Below the pieces are notes generated by a model, which saw only the letters and a program-made list of their open reading frames with translations, made no database searches and was not told the origin of the DNA. DNA of 64,000 nt from Euglena gracilis. Lineage: Eukaryota; Euglenida; Euglenophyceae; Euglenales. The stretch covers positions 26,643,744 through 26,707,743 of the forward strand of contig CP154956.1 of the NCBI GenBank assembly GCA_039621445.1, given 5' to 3'. This document shows positions 9,297-19,738 of this stretch, in pieces. Every line of letters starts with the position of its first letter. Position 1 is the first letter of the stretch. The translations under genes and the position numbers were made by a program.

Positions 9297-9821
9297 ATGC
9301 AGCGCTACGTGCCCCGTCGCCCCTACGTCCCTGGACCTCTCCCCGTCGCCCCCCCGCCACCATCGGCCGCCGAGGCGGAGGCCGCCCTCCTCACCCTCTT
9401 GCCCGCCCCCAAGCGCCCCCGCCTGGACACCCCCGCGGAACCTCCCCAGCCGGCCGACTCTCCCCGACCACCGTCCCCCACACGCCCGGAGGACCTCCGC
9501 TCCCTGCTGGCCTACCTCGAGGGGCTGGCGGCGGAGGTGGAGCACCTCCGGAGCGTGGTGGGGCGGTTGGTGGGCGAGGGAGCGCCGCAGCGGGTGGATG
9601 CGGAAGTGCAGGCGGAGGCGCCTGGCGAAGGGGACGACCAGGGGAGCGAGGAGGAGGCAAGCGAGTCGGGGTCGTTGGACCTCCTCGCCGCGGCTGCCAC
9701 GGCCGGGGACCCCGAGGCCGAGGACGCCGAGGGGGACCAGGTCGGGGAGCCCGGCGGGGTGCTCCAACTGCTCCTCGCGGAGTTCGAGCCCTTGTGGCCC
9801 GGCTCCGATGAGGACCCCTAA
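9297..9821 (+). CDS. Third ORF of element A, Pro-rich acidic protein with short coiled coil
   Basis: A 174-codon ORF starts at ATG 9,297 and ends at TAA 9,819-9,821, about 100 bp after pol. The N-terminus is Pro/Arg-rich (MQRYVPRRPYVPGPLP). The middle has a short heptad stretch (LLAYLEGLAAEVEHLRSVVGR), and the rest is Asp/Glu-rich, ending LLLAEFEPLWPGSDEDP. No signal peptide or membrane segment is present, so it does not look like an envelope protein. Its position matches the third-ORF slot of elements B and C, but the sequences do not resemble each other. I do not recognise the family. The region is GC-rich, so an ORF of this size could survive by chance. Confidence 0.45.
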   Translation: MQRYVPRRPYVPGPLPVAPPPPSAAEAEAALLTLLPAPKRPRLDTPAEPPQPADSPRPPSPTRPEDLRSLLAYLEGLAAEVEHLRSVVGRLVGEGAPQRVDAEVQAEAPGEGDDQGSEEEASESGSLDLLAAAATAGDPEAEDAEGDQVGEPGGVLQLLLAEFEPLWPGSDEDP

Positions 9822-12400
9822 GCCCCCCCCCCGCCGACCCAGACGTAGCCTGGGCCGGCTTACCTGTGGAGGCTAGCCCACCGGGGGGGGGGGGGGCAGA
9901 AAATGGGGTTGGTGCGGAAAACCTTGGAGGGACCGAGCTGATTTCCTTTGTTTGTTTGTTGTTGTTGTGTTTCGCAGGTTCAATCTCAATTTCAATTTCA
10001 GCGAAGTCAACCCCACAGTGCCCCTTGGCTACGGGCGAGGGGGCCAGGAGGGGCGACGGGACGCCCGGGTGGGGCGAGGAGGCCACAGGAGCACACCGGG
10101 GGGGGGGTCCCAAGGGTTGAGGGGGCCCACAGCCCCCCCAAGGCTGGCCTCGCCCACCACCCGCGGCCCACATAGCGCCCCGAGGGGCAAGCGCCCCACG
10201 AGATGAGGCGCCCCACGCGCCGCACGTGCACCACACCGCACGGTGCGGCGCCCGAGGGGCCCACAGGGGGTCCACAGGCGCCTGCGGACCCGAGGGCCCA
10301 CATGGCCACGGAGGCCCCACGGGTGCCTCGAGCCCCCGGGTGTGCATTATTTTTTTCCTTTTTTTTTGAGCCCTTCAAGTGTTCGGTCGATCTCCATTTC
10401 ATTTTCGTGTTGCGTTGTCATTAGGCGGTGGGGGTACCCCGTGGCCAAGTTGGCTCCGAGGGGGGGGGGCACCTGCCCATTTTGTTCGATTTTTGATGGT
10501 TGGCCACACCCCTCTTCGGCCCACCGTGCCGAGGGAGGGGGGGGGCGCCTGCCAATTCTTCCCGATTTTGACGGTTGGCTACCCCCCTCATCGGCCCACC
10601 GCGCCGAAGGAGGGGGGGGGGCCTGCCAATTTTTGACCGATTTTTTTTTGCGGTCGTCCACACCCCTCCTCGGCCCACCATGCCGGGGGAGGGGGGGGGG
10701 CGCCTGCCACTTTTCCACCAATTTTAAAAAAAAAATACACCCCGTCGGCCAATTTTTGAAGTTAACCACGCCAGGGGGGGGGGGGCAAGCGCCAACCCCC
10801 CTCCACACCGGAGGGAGCGGGGGGGGGGGCAGCCCCCAGCCCCCCCTCTCAAGAGGACGGGCCACGGCCAAGGCGGCCCAGCCCACAACGCGGGGGGGGG
10901 GGCAGCCCCGACCCCCTCCACGGGGGGGGGGGGGCAGCCCCCTCCTCCAAGGAACGGGCCCCACCCAAGGCGCCTCCCCGGCGCCCCCTCCAGCACGCAC
11001 CCCTGCCAAGCCCCCGGGGGCCTTTGGCCCCGGGATACCGGGCAAGGCGGGGCGGCCCTGCTGGGTTGGTCAAATGTTTCCTTCCCAACATGCCGGAGCT
11101 TTCCACCCCGGGCCAAGCGGGGCCTGGGGGGGGGAATCACAATTACACATTGGCATCGAGTGTTGCGGGGGGGGGGGGCAGTCCGCCCCTACCCATGGGC
11201 CAAGAAGGCTCACGGGACCAGAGGGGGAGCGGAGGGGCCCCAAGCGGTGCCTCCCCGGGTTACGAGCCCAGAGGCGCCCGTCCCCCTTCTCGCCCCTCCC
11301 CTGTACCCCCTCCCCAACAGCACGCGCCACACACGGCACGTGGCGCCACCGCTTGTGCGTTTCAACAAGAAAAAAAATACAAATTTTTTCAGAGGCGGGA
11401 AAGCAAAAGGGAGGGGGGGGGGCGGCACCTCGGACCGGCAAAGGAGTCGAATTTAAATTGCTCGGCAATTTTTTTGAGGAGGGGAGTGCGCGCGGTCCGA
11501 GGGTGCCCGCCCCAAGGAGGGGTCCCAAGGGGCCCCAAAGGGGCCACGAAGGCCCGCGAGGGGGCTCCAAGGCCCCCAAGGGCCTTTTGAGGCCCCACTG
11601 GCCCCCAAGGGGGCCCCACAGCCCTTTTTGACCAAGCCAAGGGAAGGTAAAGGAGGGGGCAGGTTGAGGGGGCCAACAGGCAACCCCCAAGGGGATGCGC
11701 AAGCCCTGCTGGGCTTTGCGCAAGCATGCGCACCCCCTTGGTGGGCGCTCAGATGGCGCAATTCATTAAGTATTGCGCAAAGTATACCAAGTAGCCCCCC
11801 CAGCTGTAGCCCCCCTCCAATTGTACATTTTCTGCTCACAGGGCTCTGTTCACACTCTGTCATTTGTGTTCACCAATTGTTTGCAAGGGAATTCAAAGTT
11901 CAAATCAAGGAAAGTACAAATTACAAATTTCAAGTTCAAGTCTCATTGATCAAGTATTCAAGTTCATTTGTTGAGACAAAAGTATGTCTTTTACCCATTA
12001 TTCAACATCTCCATCTACACCAACACCCACCCCTACCCCTCTGTTTCACCAAGGGGAAAACCCCCACCAGGTGGGCCCGACGGGCTCAAATTTAAACGAT
12101 CCTACGCGGGTTGCGCCGCCAGGGGTCCCTTCGCAGGGACCTCAGGAGGGGCAACCCCTACAGGGGGTCCCCCCCCCACCCACCCAGGGTGGCGCGGGAC
12201 CCCCCCGGGGGGGGGGACCCGCCCAGAATCGGGCCCGTTAAAGGCAAGTTCCAAAAATGTTACAGAAAAGGTATACCCAGCGCATCCGGCGCGGGAGCCC
12301 CCCCCCCGGGGGGGGGTCCGGCCCGGACCCACCCACCCACCCCCCTCCCCCGGGGGGGGGGGAGGGCTGCTGACTTAAAAAGAAGCCTGATCCGATGCCC
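9822..12400. other. Non-coding G/C-rich stretch after element A, probably its 3' UTR and LTR plus repeats
   Basis: No convincing gene is present. It contains many runs of 8-14 G, AT-rich islands (9,945-10,010 and 11,880-11,990) and the 77-bp tandem repeat. Long open frames on both strands here are Pro/Gly low-complexity and not credible. The 3' LTR of element A should lie here but could not be delimited without its partner. Confidence 0.6.
10460..10740 (+). repeat. ~77-bp tandem repeat, four units
   Basis: Each unit has a G9-10 run, then GC[AG]CCTGCC[AC]ATTTT, an AT-rich spacer, and CCTC[CT]TCGGCCCACC. The CCTGCC landmark recurs near 10,472, 10,548, 10,622 and 10,703, giving periods of 74-81 bp. 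The poly-G core varies in length. Confidence 0.85.
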
Positions 12401-12477
12401 TGATGCCAAAAAAACATCAGCCCCCAAACACCGTGCCTGTGTCTGTTTCTGGGTGGCCTGGCCTGCACTCCACCAGT

Positions 12478-14738
12478 TCACCCAGGACCATGCAATCGTC
12501 CTGCGCCTTCATGATGAAAGTCCTTAGGGCCTCCAACGTGGGGGCTATGTCTCCGCGACAGACCGCAAACAAACGAAATCGAGCCCTGGATCAGGGTTTT
12601 TTTTTTCTTCAAAAACCCGTAACTGATTCTGGCATAAGGGAAAATGAGTAAGTTAAAAAAAACATAAAAACCCGTGCTTCTGGCATAAGGGAAAAACAGG
12701 AAGTACCAAAAAGAACGATCATGGCCGTACAAAAAAAAAACCATCACGGTCTGTGAGCCCAGCACCGTTATAAACCTCAGAATCCCAGAGTCTGATCCCA
12801 GATTACGGTCTGGGTTCAACTGGTTCCCATGGTGGGCCAGGTACACCCACCCCATGGAGTCGAATACACGGCCCGTGGTGCCCTCGTCGCGCAGCTCCTG
12901 GCAGGCGTGAACGATGGTGATGCTGTTGTCCAATGCGGAGATCAGCATGTCGACTTTGTTGGCCCAGCGCGTAGCGGCTGGTTCACGCCATATATTTCTT
13001 TAAGGAAGTGTGAAAGAGAAAAAAATGTGTAATGGCGCGAACCGGAATATATAAAAAAAATGTCGTTGAACTGTTCTGTTTCTTTACTTTCTGAACTTTT
13101 CAACGCGAAGAAGCATAAAAATGCAAGGCACTGCATCTGAATACCAACAATAAACTTAAAGAGGTGTATGGTTCCACCAGGAGGGTACTGTTGTTTCTTT
13201 GCGCCTCCTTCAGGTACACTGAGCGAGCACGATGCCGCCGGACTACGATCCAGAATGAAAAGGTGTTGGTGAAACGCAGTCCGTTCGTGATTGGCGGAAA
13301 AAACTTTCCACCGTCTCCACCTGCCCAATCTGTCTTTCCCAAATCTTTGCCACGTCCTCCAGCAGCAGCTGACCGGAGTGTGCCAGCAGCAGCTGACCGG
13401 AGTGTGCCGCCATACATCTCTTTAATGTCCCCGGGGGGGGGGGTGACTGGGCCAGGACTAGAATTTTGGGCTGACTAGAAGTTTTGGCTGATTTTGTTCC
13501 AAAGTTCCTGGGGGGGACTGCAATCTCTTAAGCAAATGCCTGGGGGTGGGCTCACAAAACCTTAAAGAGATGTATGTGTGCAGCGCACGTGAGGGGCACG
13601 ATGTTCATCGTAGCCCCAAGCTTCTTCGTTGCGCACACCATGTTGGCGCCATTGTCGGTCAGGATGACGGTCACCTTTGGGCCCCACCCTTGGACGCCCT
13701 CGACGGCCAGCGACAGCAGGCTTCCTGTAGTTTTTCGGGGGGGACCCAGCCCAGGGGGGCCCTGGGGGGGGGGGCACCCCCACACCCAATCCAAAAAGTA
13801 CTGCGGAAGCCTGGATTGGAGACGGCCACGGAGGTTGTCCGCCGTCTGCCGTTCATCCAGGTGTTCAAAAGTAACCAGCAACGGCTTCACACCTGAGGAA
13901 ATAAAATGCAATCAGACTCGGGCATGAACCTACAAAAAACACACCGCCCAGTGGCAGCGCTGTGACCGCCATCACTTCACCATGGGCGTGGTCCTCCCAG
14001 CAATCAGCAGCCATGGCGACAAAACGGCTCGCCTGAATCCGGGACAACCACGAGCAGTTTCTCCTGTCTCTGCCTTTCCAAAAACCCGGAAAGCGCATTC
14101 CACATCTCGCATTCCACCACTCACCTCCAGGAGGAATGGCTCGTCCTTCACATCTGCCATCACTCTGGAATGTATGGAGGCCAAACGGCGCTGCAGTGTC
14201 AGCTTGCACGGCACCCTGTGAGGAAAGTGGTTTGGAAATAGGCACCAGGGACCTGTGCACCTGAAATCAAATCGCAAGACTTGCACAAAATTCAGGAAGT
14301 GCTTGCTGCCCAAAGACCGATAGGATACGTTGTTCATAATCTTGAATATAACCAGGTTCTCCTCTGCAAGGAGCTTGATTGAGGGCTGCAGCGGCCTGTG
14401 GACGTGATGAGGACGGGGCACCAACCAAAAAAAAAACCAGAGACGGAATACCGGTCAGTGTAACTCGTCATCTTGCTCTGATGGGACGATGCCAATGACG
14501 AACATGATGAGCCAGCTATCCCATTGCTGGATTGCGAGCACGCTGACGAAGAAGATGCCGCGTCCCCGGAGTGCAAGCGATAGTAGTGGGAGGCGCAGCG
14601 GGACGCGTGTGCCGCCCGCTGCCACGGACAATATCGACATCTGACAACCAGCCTCACGCCGTCCGGGCGAGTACTGACGGTGGTGAAGTGCTCCCACTCC
14701 TTCATAGCTAGCCTTGGATTCTTCTTTATCTTTGGCAT
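12478..14738 (-). pseudogene. hAT-like DNA transposase relic with BED zinc finger
   Basis: On the minus strand the 5' end (14,738-14,334) encodes a BED-type finger, with WEHFT, then CRYCPWQ and H-X4-H at SHYYRLH. A middle piece (near 14,400-14,000) has an N-terminal hAT-like helix set (PSIKLLAEENLVIFKIM). The next piece (13,911-13,552) has VILTDNGANMV and VPLTCAAH, the hAT catalytic-core signature of Asp-Asn plus C-x-A-H. Further down, AATRWANKVDMLISAL (near 12,985-12,930) matches the T-R-W block before the hAT dimerisation region. The pieces are in different frames and are interrupted by two short inverted-repeat insertions, so it is a dead copy. Autonomous hAT transposases are ~600-800 residues, and this spans about that. 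Confidence 0.75.
12988..13576. repeat. Two short inverted-repeat insertions inside the hAT relic
   Basis: The motif TTAAAGAGATGTATG or a close variant occurs four times, minus at 12,988-13,005, plus at 13,155-13,171, minus at 13,411-13,425, and plus at 13,561-13,576. They pair as inverted ends of two units of about 184 bp and 166 bp. A 24-bp direct duplication (GCCAGCAGCAGCTGACCGGA) lies just before the second unit. They look like related MITE-type insertions or remnants. No clean target duplication was found. Confidence 0.55.
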
Positions 14739-16027
14739 CGTCCCCTGAAGAAGACAAAGGCTGAAAAAAATACATTGTTGGTAGAAGATTACGAGCGCGA
14801 GAACAAAAGGTCATTGCGTGAATCCTAATCAGTCCGTTCGTTATACAACTTTACCGCTTGTCAGCCTTTTTTCCAAAATGTCAAGTAATTTGTCACACGC
14901 AGGCGTTTGTCAGGTGAAATTTACATTCGTGCCGTGACCCCCCCGTGACCCGCACCACCCCCTATCTCATGCCATGTACCCATGAAAGTTCTTCTCAAGG
15001 GCGTTTGACAGATGGCCACACAGGGTTGCATATAGGAATATAGGGATATAGGAGATATAGGTATAGGTATAGGTATAGGTTTTTCCACCTCCTATATCTC
15101 CTATATATCCTATATGTCGTGACCAAAAACAGTTTTTTGGGTGAAACGTGAACGACATTGCAAGGAATTGTTTGCCCGTGTTTTTGTTGGATGCTTTATC
15201 ACCCAACTCTTCTTTGCAGCTTCATGTCTTCCATTCCAAAGAAATTATGTCTTCCTCCAAGCCGAAAAATGCGAAAAAAGTCGCTTTTTTGGCCAATTTT
15301 CGGGTCGGGACAGCAATTTCCATGGAATTTTTTTTTTGGAAAAATCAATACAATTTTTTTTCAGCCCGTTTTCCCACGTCAAATTCGTCCATATGCCCAC
15401 TTATATCACAAAAAAAGCCTGTGTCAGACCCAAAAGAAAGGCTGTGTAACAAAAAGGAGGGAGATGTTCAGTACCTCTTTGACCCCCTTTCCTGTTGCAT
15501 CGCCGGTTTGGAGTATGCATTTGCAAAAGAAAAGTGACCACCCCGGAAACCACCCCCCCCCCATAAGTGACATTACCCCTTCCCACGTAGGATTTTCTTT
15601 CAGACGATGACCTGCCCAAGGGGTTTGCCTTGCTTTGTTGGGGACCCCACATAAGTGACATCCCCCCATAAATGACACCCCCTAGGGGGTTTTCAGGGCG
15701 TTGGTGGGGTGGTACTATACCTTTCCGATTATTTCCCCCGGTGGTTTATTTCCCCCCCACTTTCGGCCCAAAAACAGGAAAGCCGGACCCGGGCGATTAT
15801 TTCCCCCCCCCAAAAATTTTTGGACTTTCTGGGAGACAAACACAAAGGAAAGTGCTCATGATGCTGATGCGCCTGATGTTGTGATCAACTCACTTACGAC
15901 GAGGGCGCAGATTGTTTATTTGTGCATGCAGTTCTGCTGCAAGCTGCGCGTCAAGCTGGGCAGCGATGGCATCGACATCGGCAGCCGGAGCATCGTCAGG
16001 ACACTCGGCACCACCGTCGTCAATGAG
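14739..16027. other. Intergenic stretch without recognisable genes
   Basis: No supported coding region. It holds a TATAGG microsatellite (15,031-15,115), AT-rich DNA with poly-T, and C-rich blocks repeating AAGTGACA and TTATTTCCCCC. Confidence 0.6.
15031..15115. repeat. TATAGG microsatellite with inverted half
   Basis: GGATATAGGAGATATAGG is followed by four GTATAGG units and then the complementary CCTATATCTCCTATATATCC, so the tract can fold back. A similar GGTATA tract is at 38,570-38,635. Confidence 0.9.
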
Positions 16028-16352
16028 TGTACGTCTGATTCCCAATTCCCCTTTCCCAATTCCCAAAAAGCCTTCGCTTTCGCCTTGGCGCACCTACTTG
16101 GGAATTGAAAATCAGAGTAACAGAAAAAACCCTTTTCCCACTTCCCAAGAAGCAAAGCACAGAGCAATGCAGGGAGAACGGACTGGATATCCAAGTCCGG
16201 TCCGGAGAAAAGGAAGGAACAAGAATATAAAAGAATAGAATAAAGAATACCACATGTGGAGAGAGAAGGGGCACCCATTAGGAAATCCTAATAGGATGTG
16301 CCTCCATCCTAACTTCCTCAACGGAAGTGGACAGAAGCATACGCCTGGTACA
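16028..16352 (-). repeat. 3' LTR of element B, 325 bp
   Basis: Plus-strand ends are TGTACGTCTG and CCTGGTACA, so the LTR begins TG and ends CA on both strands. It is nearly identical to 34,012-34,231 plus 35,891-35,936. It has ~60 bp (16,268-16,326) absent from the partner. An AT-rich TATA-like tract (AATATAAAAGAATAG) lies at ~16,224-16,238. The polypurine tract lies directly beside it on the inner side. Confidence 0.88.
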
Positions 16353-16362
16353 TCCCCCTCCC
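16353..16362 (-). promoter_or_regulatory. Polypurine tract of element B
   Basis: On the minus strand GGGAGGGGGA directly abuts the LTR start TGTACC. This is the expected place and composition for the plus-strand DNA primer of an LTR retrotransposon. Confidence 0.85.
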
Positions 16363-17525
16363 AGGGCTATGCCCGATTTCCCCTTTAGACCAGGCAGTTC
16401 TGGCCACAGGGATTTCGGACACAGACCTGGTCTGTGGGATGTGCACCCTGACGCATCCACAGGGGCCCTTTCCGTCGCACAGGGGTCCACTCAAGGGGTG
16501 GGGGGCGGAAAGGAGGGGGACCCAAAAAGCCCAAAACACGCAAAATGGTTTCACCTACTTTGCGGTGGCTTATGGGTATATAGTATATTATAGCCCAATG
16601 GGGAAAATGGGGCTGGCTGGTTTCCTTGCCAAGCAAACCCATCCACACAGTTTGGGTGTGCCCAAGGCACTTGGGGTTGGGTCCATGGGCATTCCAGGAA
16701 AACCCATGGGGAGGGTGTGGAAGGAGGGGGCCTCTGACCAGTCAAACCTGGGCAGGGCGCATGGCCATTCAAACCTGACCACGCAAAAGGAAATCCTACT
16801 CTACAAAACCAACTGCTGGCGACAGCGTTTGCCCCGGGGGGAAAGTAGAGAGGAGTGGGGGGTTGGCTTAGGCCAGAAAAGTTGTGCTGTCTGGCAGCCT
16901 TATGGCCTCAAACGGCCGAAAAGAAAAAAAAGGGAAAGAAAAGAGGCCGTCGGCCCTGTGCGCTGCGTGTCGCACGCCCGCGAGAGGGGAGAGGGGAGAG
17001 GGGTGTGCATGCATGCGCACGGAATCCTGCACATGGCAGCATCCCGGTGGGAACTTACTAGCGGCGAATACCGCAAAGGGTCTTCGAAGGGGTGTTCGGG
17101 CAAATACCCGAACAGGGTGTCAGGCAAATACCTGACGAGGTTTCTGAAAGACGCCGCATTGGCGCTTACAGCCGCCTCACCTGCCTTTATCGGCTGGGCG
17201 TTCGCGCACCTCACGCCAATAGTCGTGTTGAGGGTCCCCTAATGAGTCCTCAACCAACTCCAGTTGGCGTGGGGAACGCTGCGGAGCTGATTCGCTCCGG
17301 ATGGTGTTGTGCTCCGGATCGTTGAAATCAAAGGATGGGGTCTCCCATTCCTTGATTCAACTGTCCGGCAGCTTCTCCCTGGTACGGTCAGCATGGTGCT
17401 GAAGGTACCGCTGGAGCTGCTCCCAAAAAATTCTGGGCAGCATCACCGGCCAGATGATGTAATTCATCCGGGGGTGATTTTCAGGCACCTGCGGGGGCAT
17501 CCCCGGGGTCTGCTTGAAGTTGACG

Positions 17526-18869
17526 TCATACGTCCACCTCGCTGTCCGAGCTCTTGCGGTATGGGGCCGTAATACACCGCTCCCCCACCAATAACCTCCA
17601 AACAACCACCTCGTGTTCCAAGGATCGTTCCCAGTGCCATGCTGTATCCGCCATTGACGCTTTAGAACAGGGGGTAAACCGGTGTCTCCCAGTCGCCATC
17701 AGTCCAGAGGTAAGGCTTCTTACCTTGGCGTGTTCCTCGACGCGAGGCGCATTGCCCCAGCGTCGATCTGGACTCACGGGCCATTCCCGGTGGCGGTAGC
17801 TTTCTACCTTTTTGAAGTCGGAGTGCTTCAGGCGCTCCTTCCACCTGCTTGTACTCCTTCTTCCACTTCTCCAGTGTCTCCCAGTGTGGGGGACAATGGG
17901 TGTGACTGCTCCATCGGCAGTCTGCACGAACTTGGCTCCTATACAGTTGATGCACAAGGCAGGCATATCCCTAGCGTGATCAGTCTCACTGTATGAGTAA
18001 GTCAAGATGTGCGTCCAGGCGTTCAGGCACGCGCCACATACGAGCGCCACACCGTTCGGCACATATGCCCTGTGATGGAACGTCGTGCATTGCACCAGCC
18101 GCTTGCACACACGCACAAGCGGTTGGTTGTGCCCCACATGGTGGCACACGGTGCACGTCCAGGCAAAGGACTGCCGTGCTGGAAATCCACACGCAGTCCT
18201 CACCAAAGTACTGTGCCAGTACTCTGGGTGAGCGCCTGTTTCCAGAATGTCCAGGTATGTTCCGGGACATAGTGGAAAGGTTTCTCCTCGGACGAAGAGG
18301 GGCTGAATCCATCCGATTCAGTGACCCTTTCTGGTGCCTAATAGCAGCCAGTTTCTTCGTCCTCTCTTCCACGGTGCCTATTCTGGTCAGGATATCCTGA
18401 GTCCAGAGCTGGCATCCGCATGACACGGAGGTGAAGCAGGTTCATCCTGCTCCTCATCCGTCGATCCGGCGGAAGATTGGGCCTGTCGACCACGAGCCTT
18501 ACCTTTCGGTTTGCTCTGGCCGTACCCGGACGATGCAACGGCCGAATAGTCGTGCATTGTCGTAGGGCCTTTCGGCTGTCCGCCAGTCTGACCTCCAGCG
18601 CCACCTTTCGGTGGTGGTTTCCCATCACCGCCTTTGGCAGGGGGCTTACAGGGTGCAGCACCCGGTTTGCCTCCTTTCGGCTTCGCACTGCCCAGAATCA
18701 GGAGGCGACGCCTGCGGCTTACTCCTGGTATCAGGAGCCGATGGTGCCGGAGTAGACGTTTGCCGTCTGGGCGAAGCGGGCATACTGACCGCTGGGTCGC
18801 GCATGACGCTCCGAGGGGTCGGCACACGTTCCTGGGGTTGTTCAGCCGGCCGTCGCCGAGCAGGTTCAT
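17526..18869 (-). pseudogene. Accessory region of element B, Cys-rich C-terminal part
   Basis: Three overlapping minus-strand frames carry protein-like sequence. The first (to 18,387) is Lys/Pro/Gly-rich (AKGGDGKPPPKGGAGG). The most structured one (18,206-17,526) has a cluster of cysteine and histidine pairs, CTVCHHVGH, CKRLVQC, FHHR, CGAC and CINC, which looks like a compound zinc-binding domain. It ends in an Arg/Trp/His-rich basic tail. The frames probably belong to one interrupted gene that continues the 690-codon ORF upstream. I do not recognise the family. Its place between chromodomain and polypurine tract makes it part of the element's extra cargo. Confidence 0.45.
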
Positions 18870-19485
18870 CCTGTCCGACGAGGCGTGGCACTGTGGTCGT
18901 CACCGGAATCGGTGCTTCCACAGGCGCTGGCACTCCCAGAAACTCTGCCATTGTCCTCGGGACGGCAGGGACCCTGCGCGGTGTCGGTGGTTGTGGGGGT
19001 ATCTCCTCGACTTCCATTTCGACATCCGGTCTAGGAGGTTGATCCTCCACAACCGCTGGCGCAGGTGCTACGGGAGGTTGATCCTCCGTTGTAGCTGGTG
19101 CGACAGATGGCTCTGTCGGCTGGGGTTCATCCCGTGATGGTGGTTGCACTTCTGTCGGAGGTGGGGGTGAGGGAACGCCGACATCCGGCGTCTCCACGAC
19201 CTCAGCAGCGGAGCTTGATGCTACGCCTCCACCTCGTGGCGTTAGTGAAGCAGCCACGGCAGTAACGCCGGTGACTACGGCGCCTTCCACACGGCCTCCT
19301 AATGAGGTGCGTGCTGCGGGGCTGGTAGGTTCGTCGAGGATATCCTCGACGACCGTACCAGTTACCTCGACCTGAGGCTCAGCCGTCGGGACAGGCGTTC
19401 CAGCCACACGTATATCCCCTAGGGGTGCTTCGGCTGGCCGAGGCTGTGCCGGAGCAGGCAGAGCAGCGTAGAGGATATCCTCCAC
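18646..19485 (-). CDS. Accessory ORF of element B, Pro/Val/Glu-rich, function unknown
   Basis: An open frame of ~280 codons is dominated by Pro, Val, Glu, Thr and Ala (repeats like VVEDILDEPTSP and VVEDQPP), with no membrane segment and no recognised domain. It looks like a disordered linker joining the structured 690-codon ORF to the Cys-rich part. It probably forms a single gene with its neighbours, split by frame breaks. The strand and spacing fit the element's transcript. Confidence 0.45.
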   Translation of the reverse strand: MEDILYAALPAPAQPRPAEAPLGDIRVAGTPVPTAEPQVEVTGTVVEDILDEPTSPAARTSLGGRVEGAVVTGVTAVAASLTPRGGGVASSSAAEVVETPDVGVPSPPPPTEVQPPSRDEPQPTEPSVAPATTEDQPPVAPAPAVVEDQPPRPDVEMEVEEIPPQPPTPRRVPAVPRTMAEFLGVPAPVEAPIPVTTTVPRLVGQDEPARRRPAEQPQERVPTPRSVMRDPAVSMPASPRRQTSTPAPSAPDTRSKPQASPPDSGQCEAERRQTGCCTL

Positions 19486-19738
19486 GTTCTCGCCTTCCTC
19501 CTGAGGGAGTTCCTGGTCTCCACCTACCGGTGGACAGACGGGAGCCGCCGCGGGGGCCGGGGAAACTGATCGTTCCCCTGCCGCTCGCGGGGCTGAGACG
19601 AAGGATACAGCCGTTCCTGTCGGAGACGGCGGCGCTGCCTCCAGGATGGTGACGGAGGGGCTACGTTCGCGTTCCTCCCGCCGCGGAATCGCGGTGGTGG
19701 AAGCGACTGACGCCTCACGTCTCCTTCGCGCCAGACGT

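Larger units (their letters stand above)
1..9821 (+). mobile_element. Element A: chromodomain Ty3-like LTR retrotransposon with two methyltransferase-like modules, 5' end outside the window
   Basis: Ordered gag, zinc knuckles, Dam-like module, cytosine-methyltransferase-like module, protease, RT, RNase H, integrase and chromodomain are seen on the plus strand, followed by a small third ORF. The order protease-RT-RNase H-integrase plus a chromodomain is the Ty3 chromovirus arrangement. The 5' LTR and primer site lie left of the window and no 3' LTR could be delimited. Frame breaks in gag (near 650, 1,982 and 2,370), RNase H (near 6,515 and 6,700) and integrase (near 8,240) show that this copy is inactive as written, although some breaks sit in homopolymers. 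Confidence 0.9.

Noticed and set aside
10243-11631. 462-codon plus-strand open frame after element A
   Set aside because: Runs through the 77-bp tandem repeat and poly-G tracts, low complexity, and equally open on the other strand.
12478-12800. The tail of the hAT frame as a separate membrane protein (Phe/Tyr-rich end)
   Set aside because: The Phe/Tyr-rich part comes from AT-rich repeats with duplicated TTCTGGCATAAGGGAAAA and follows the recognisable transposase block in frame, so it is read-through into non-coding DNA.
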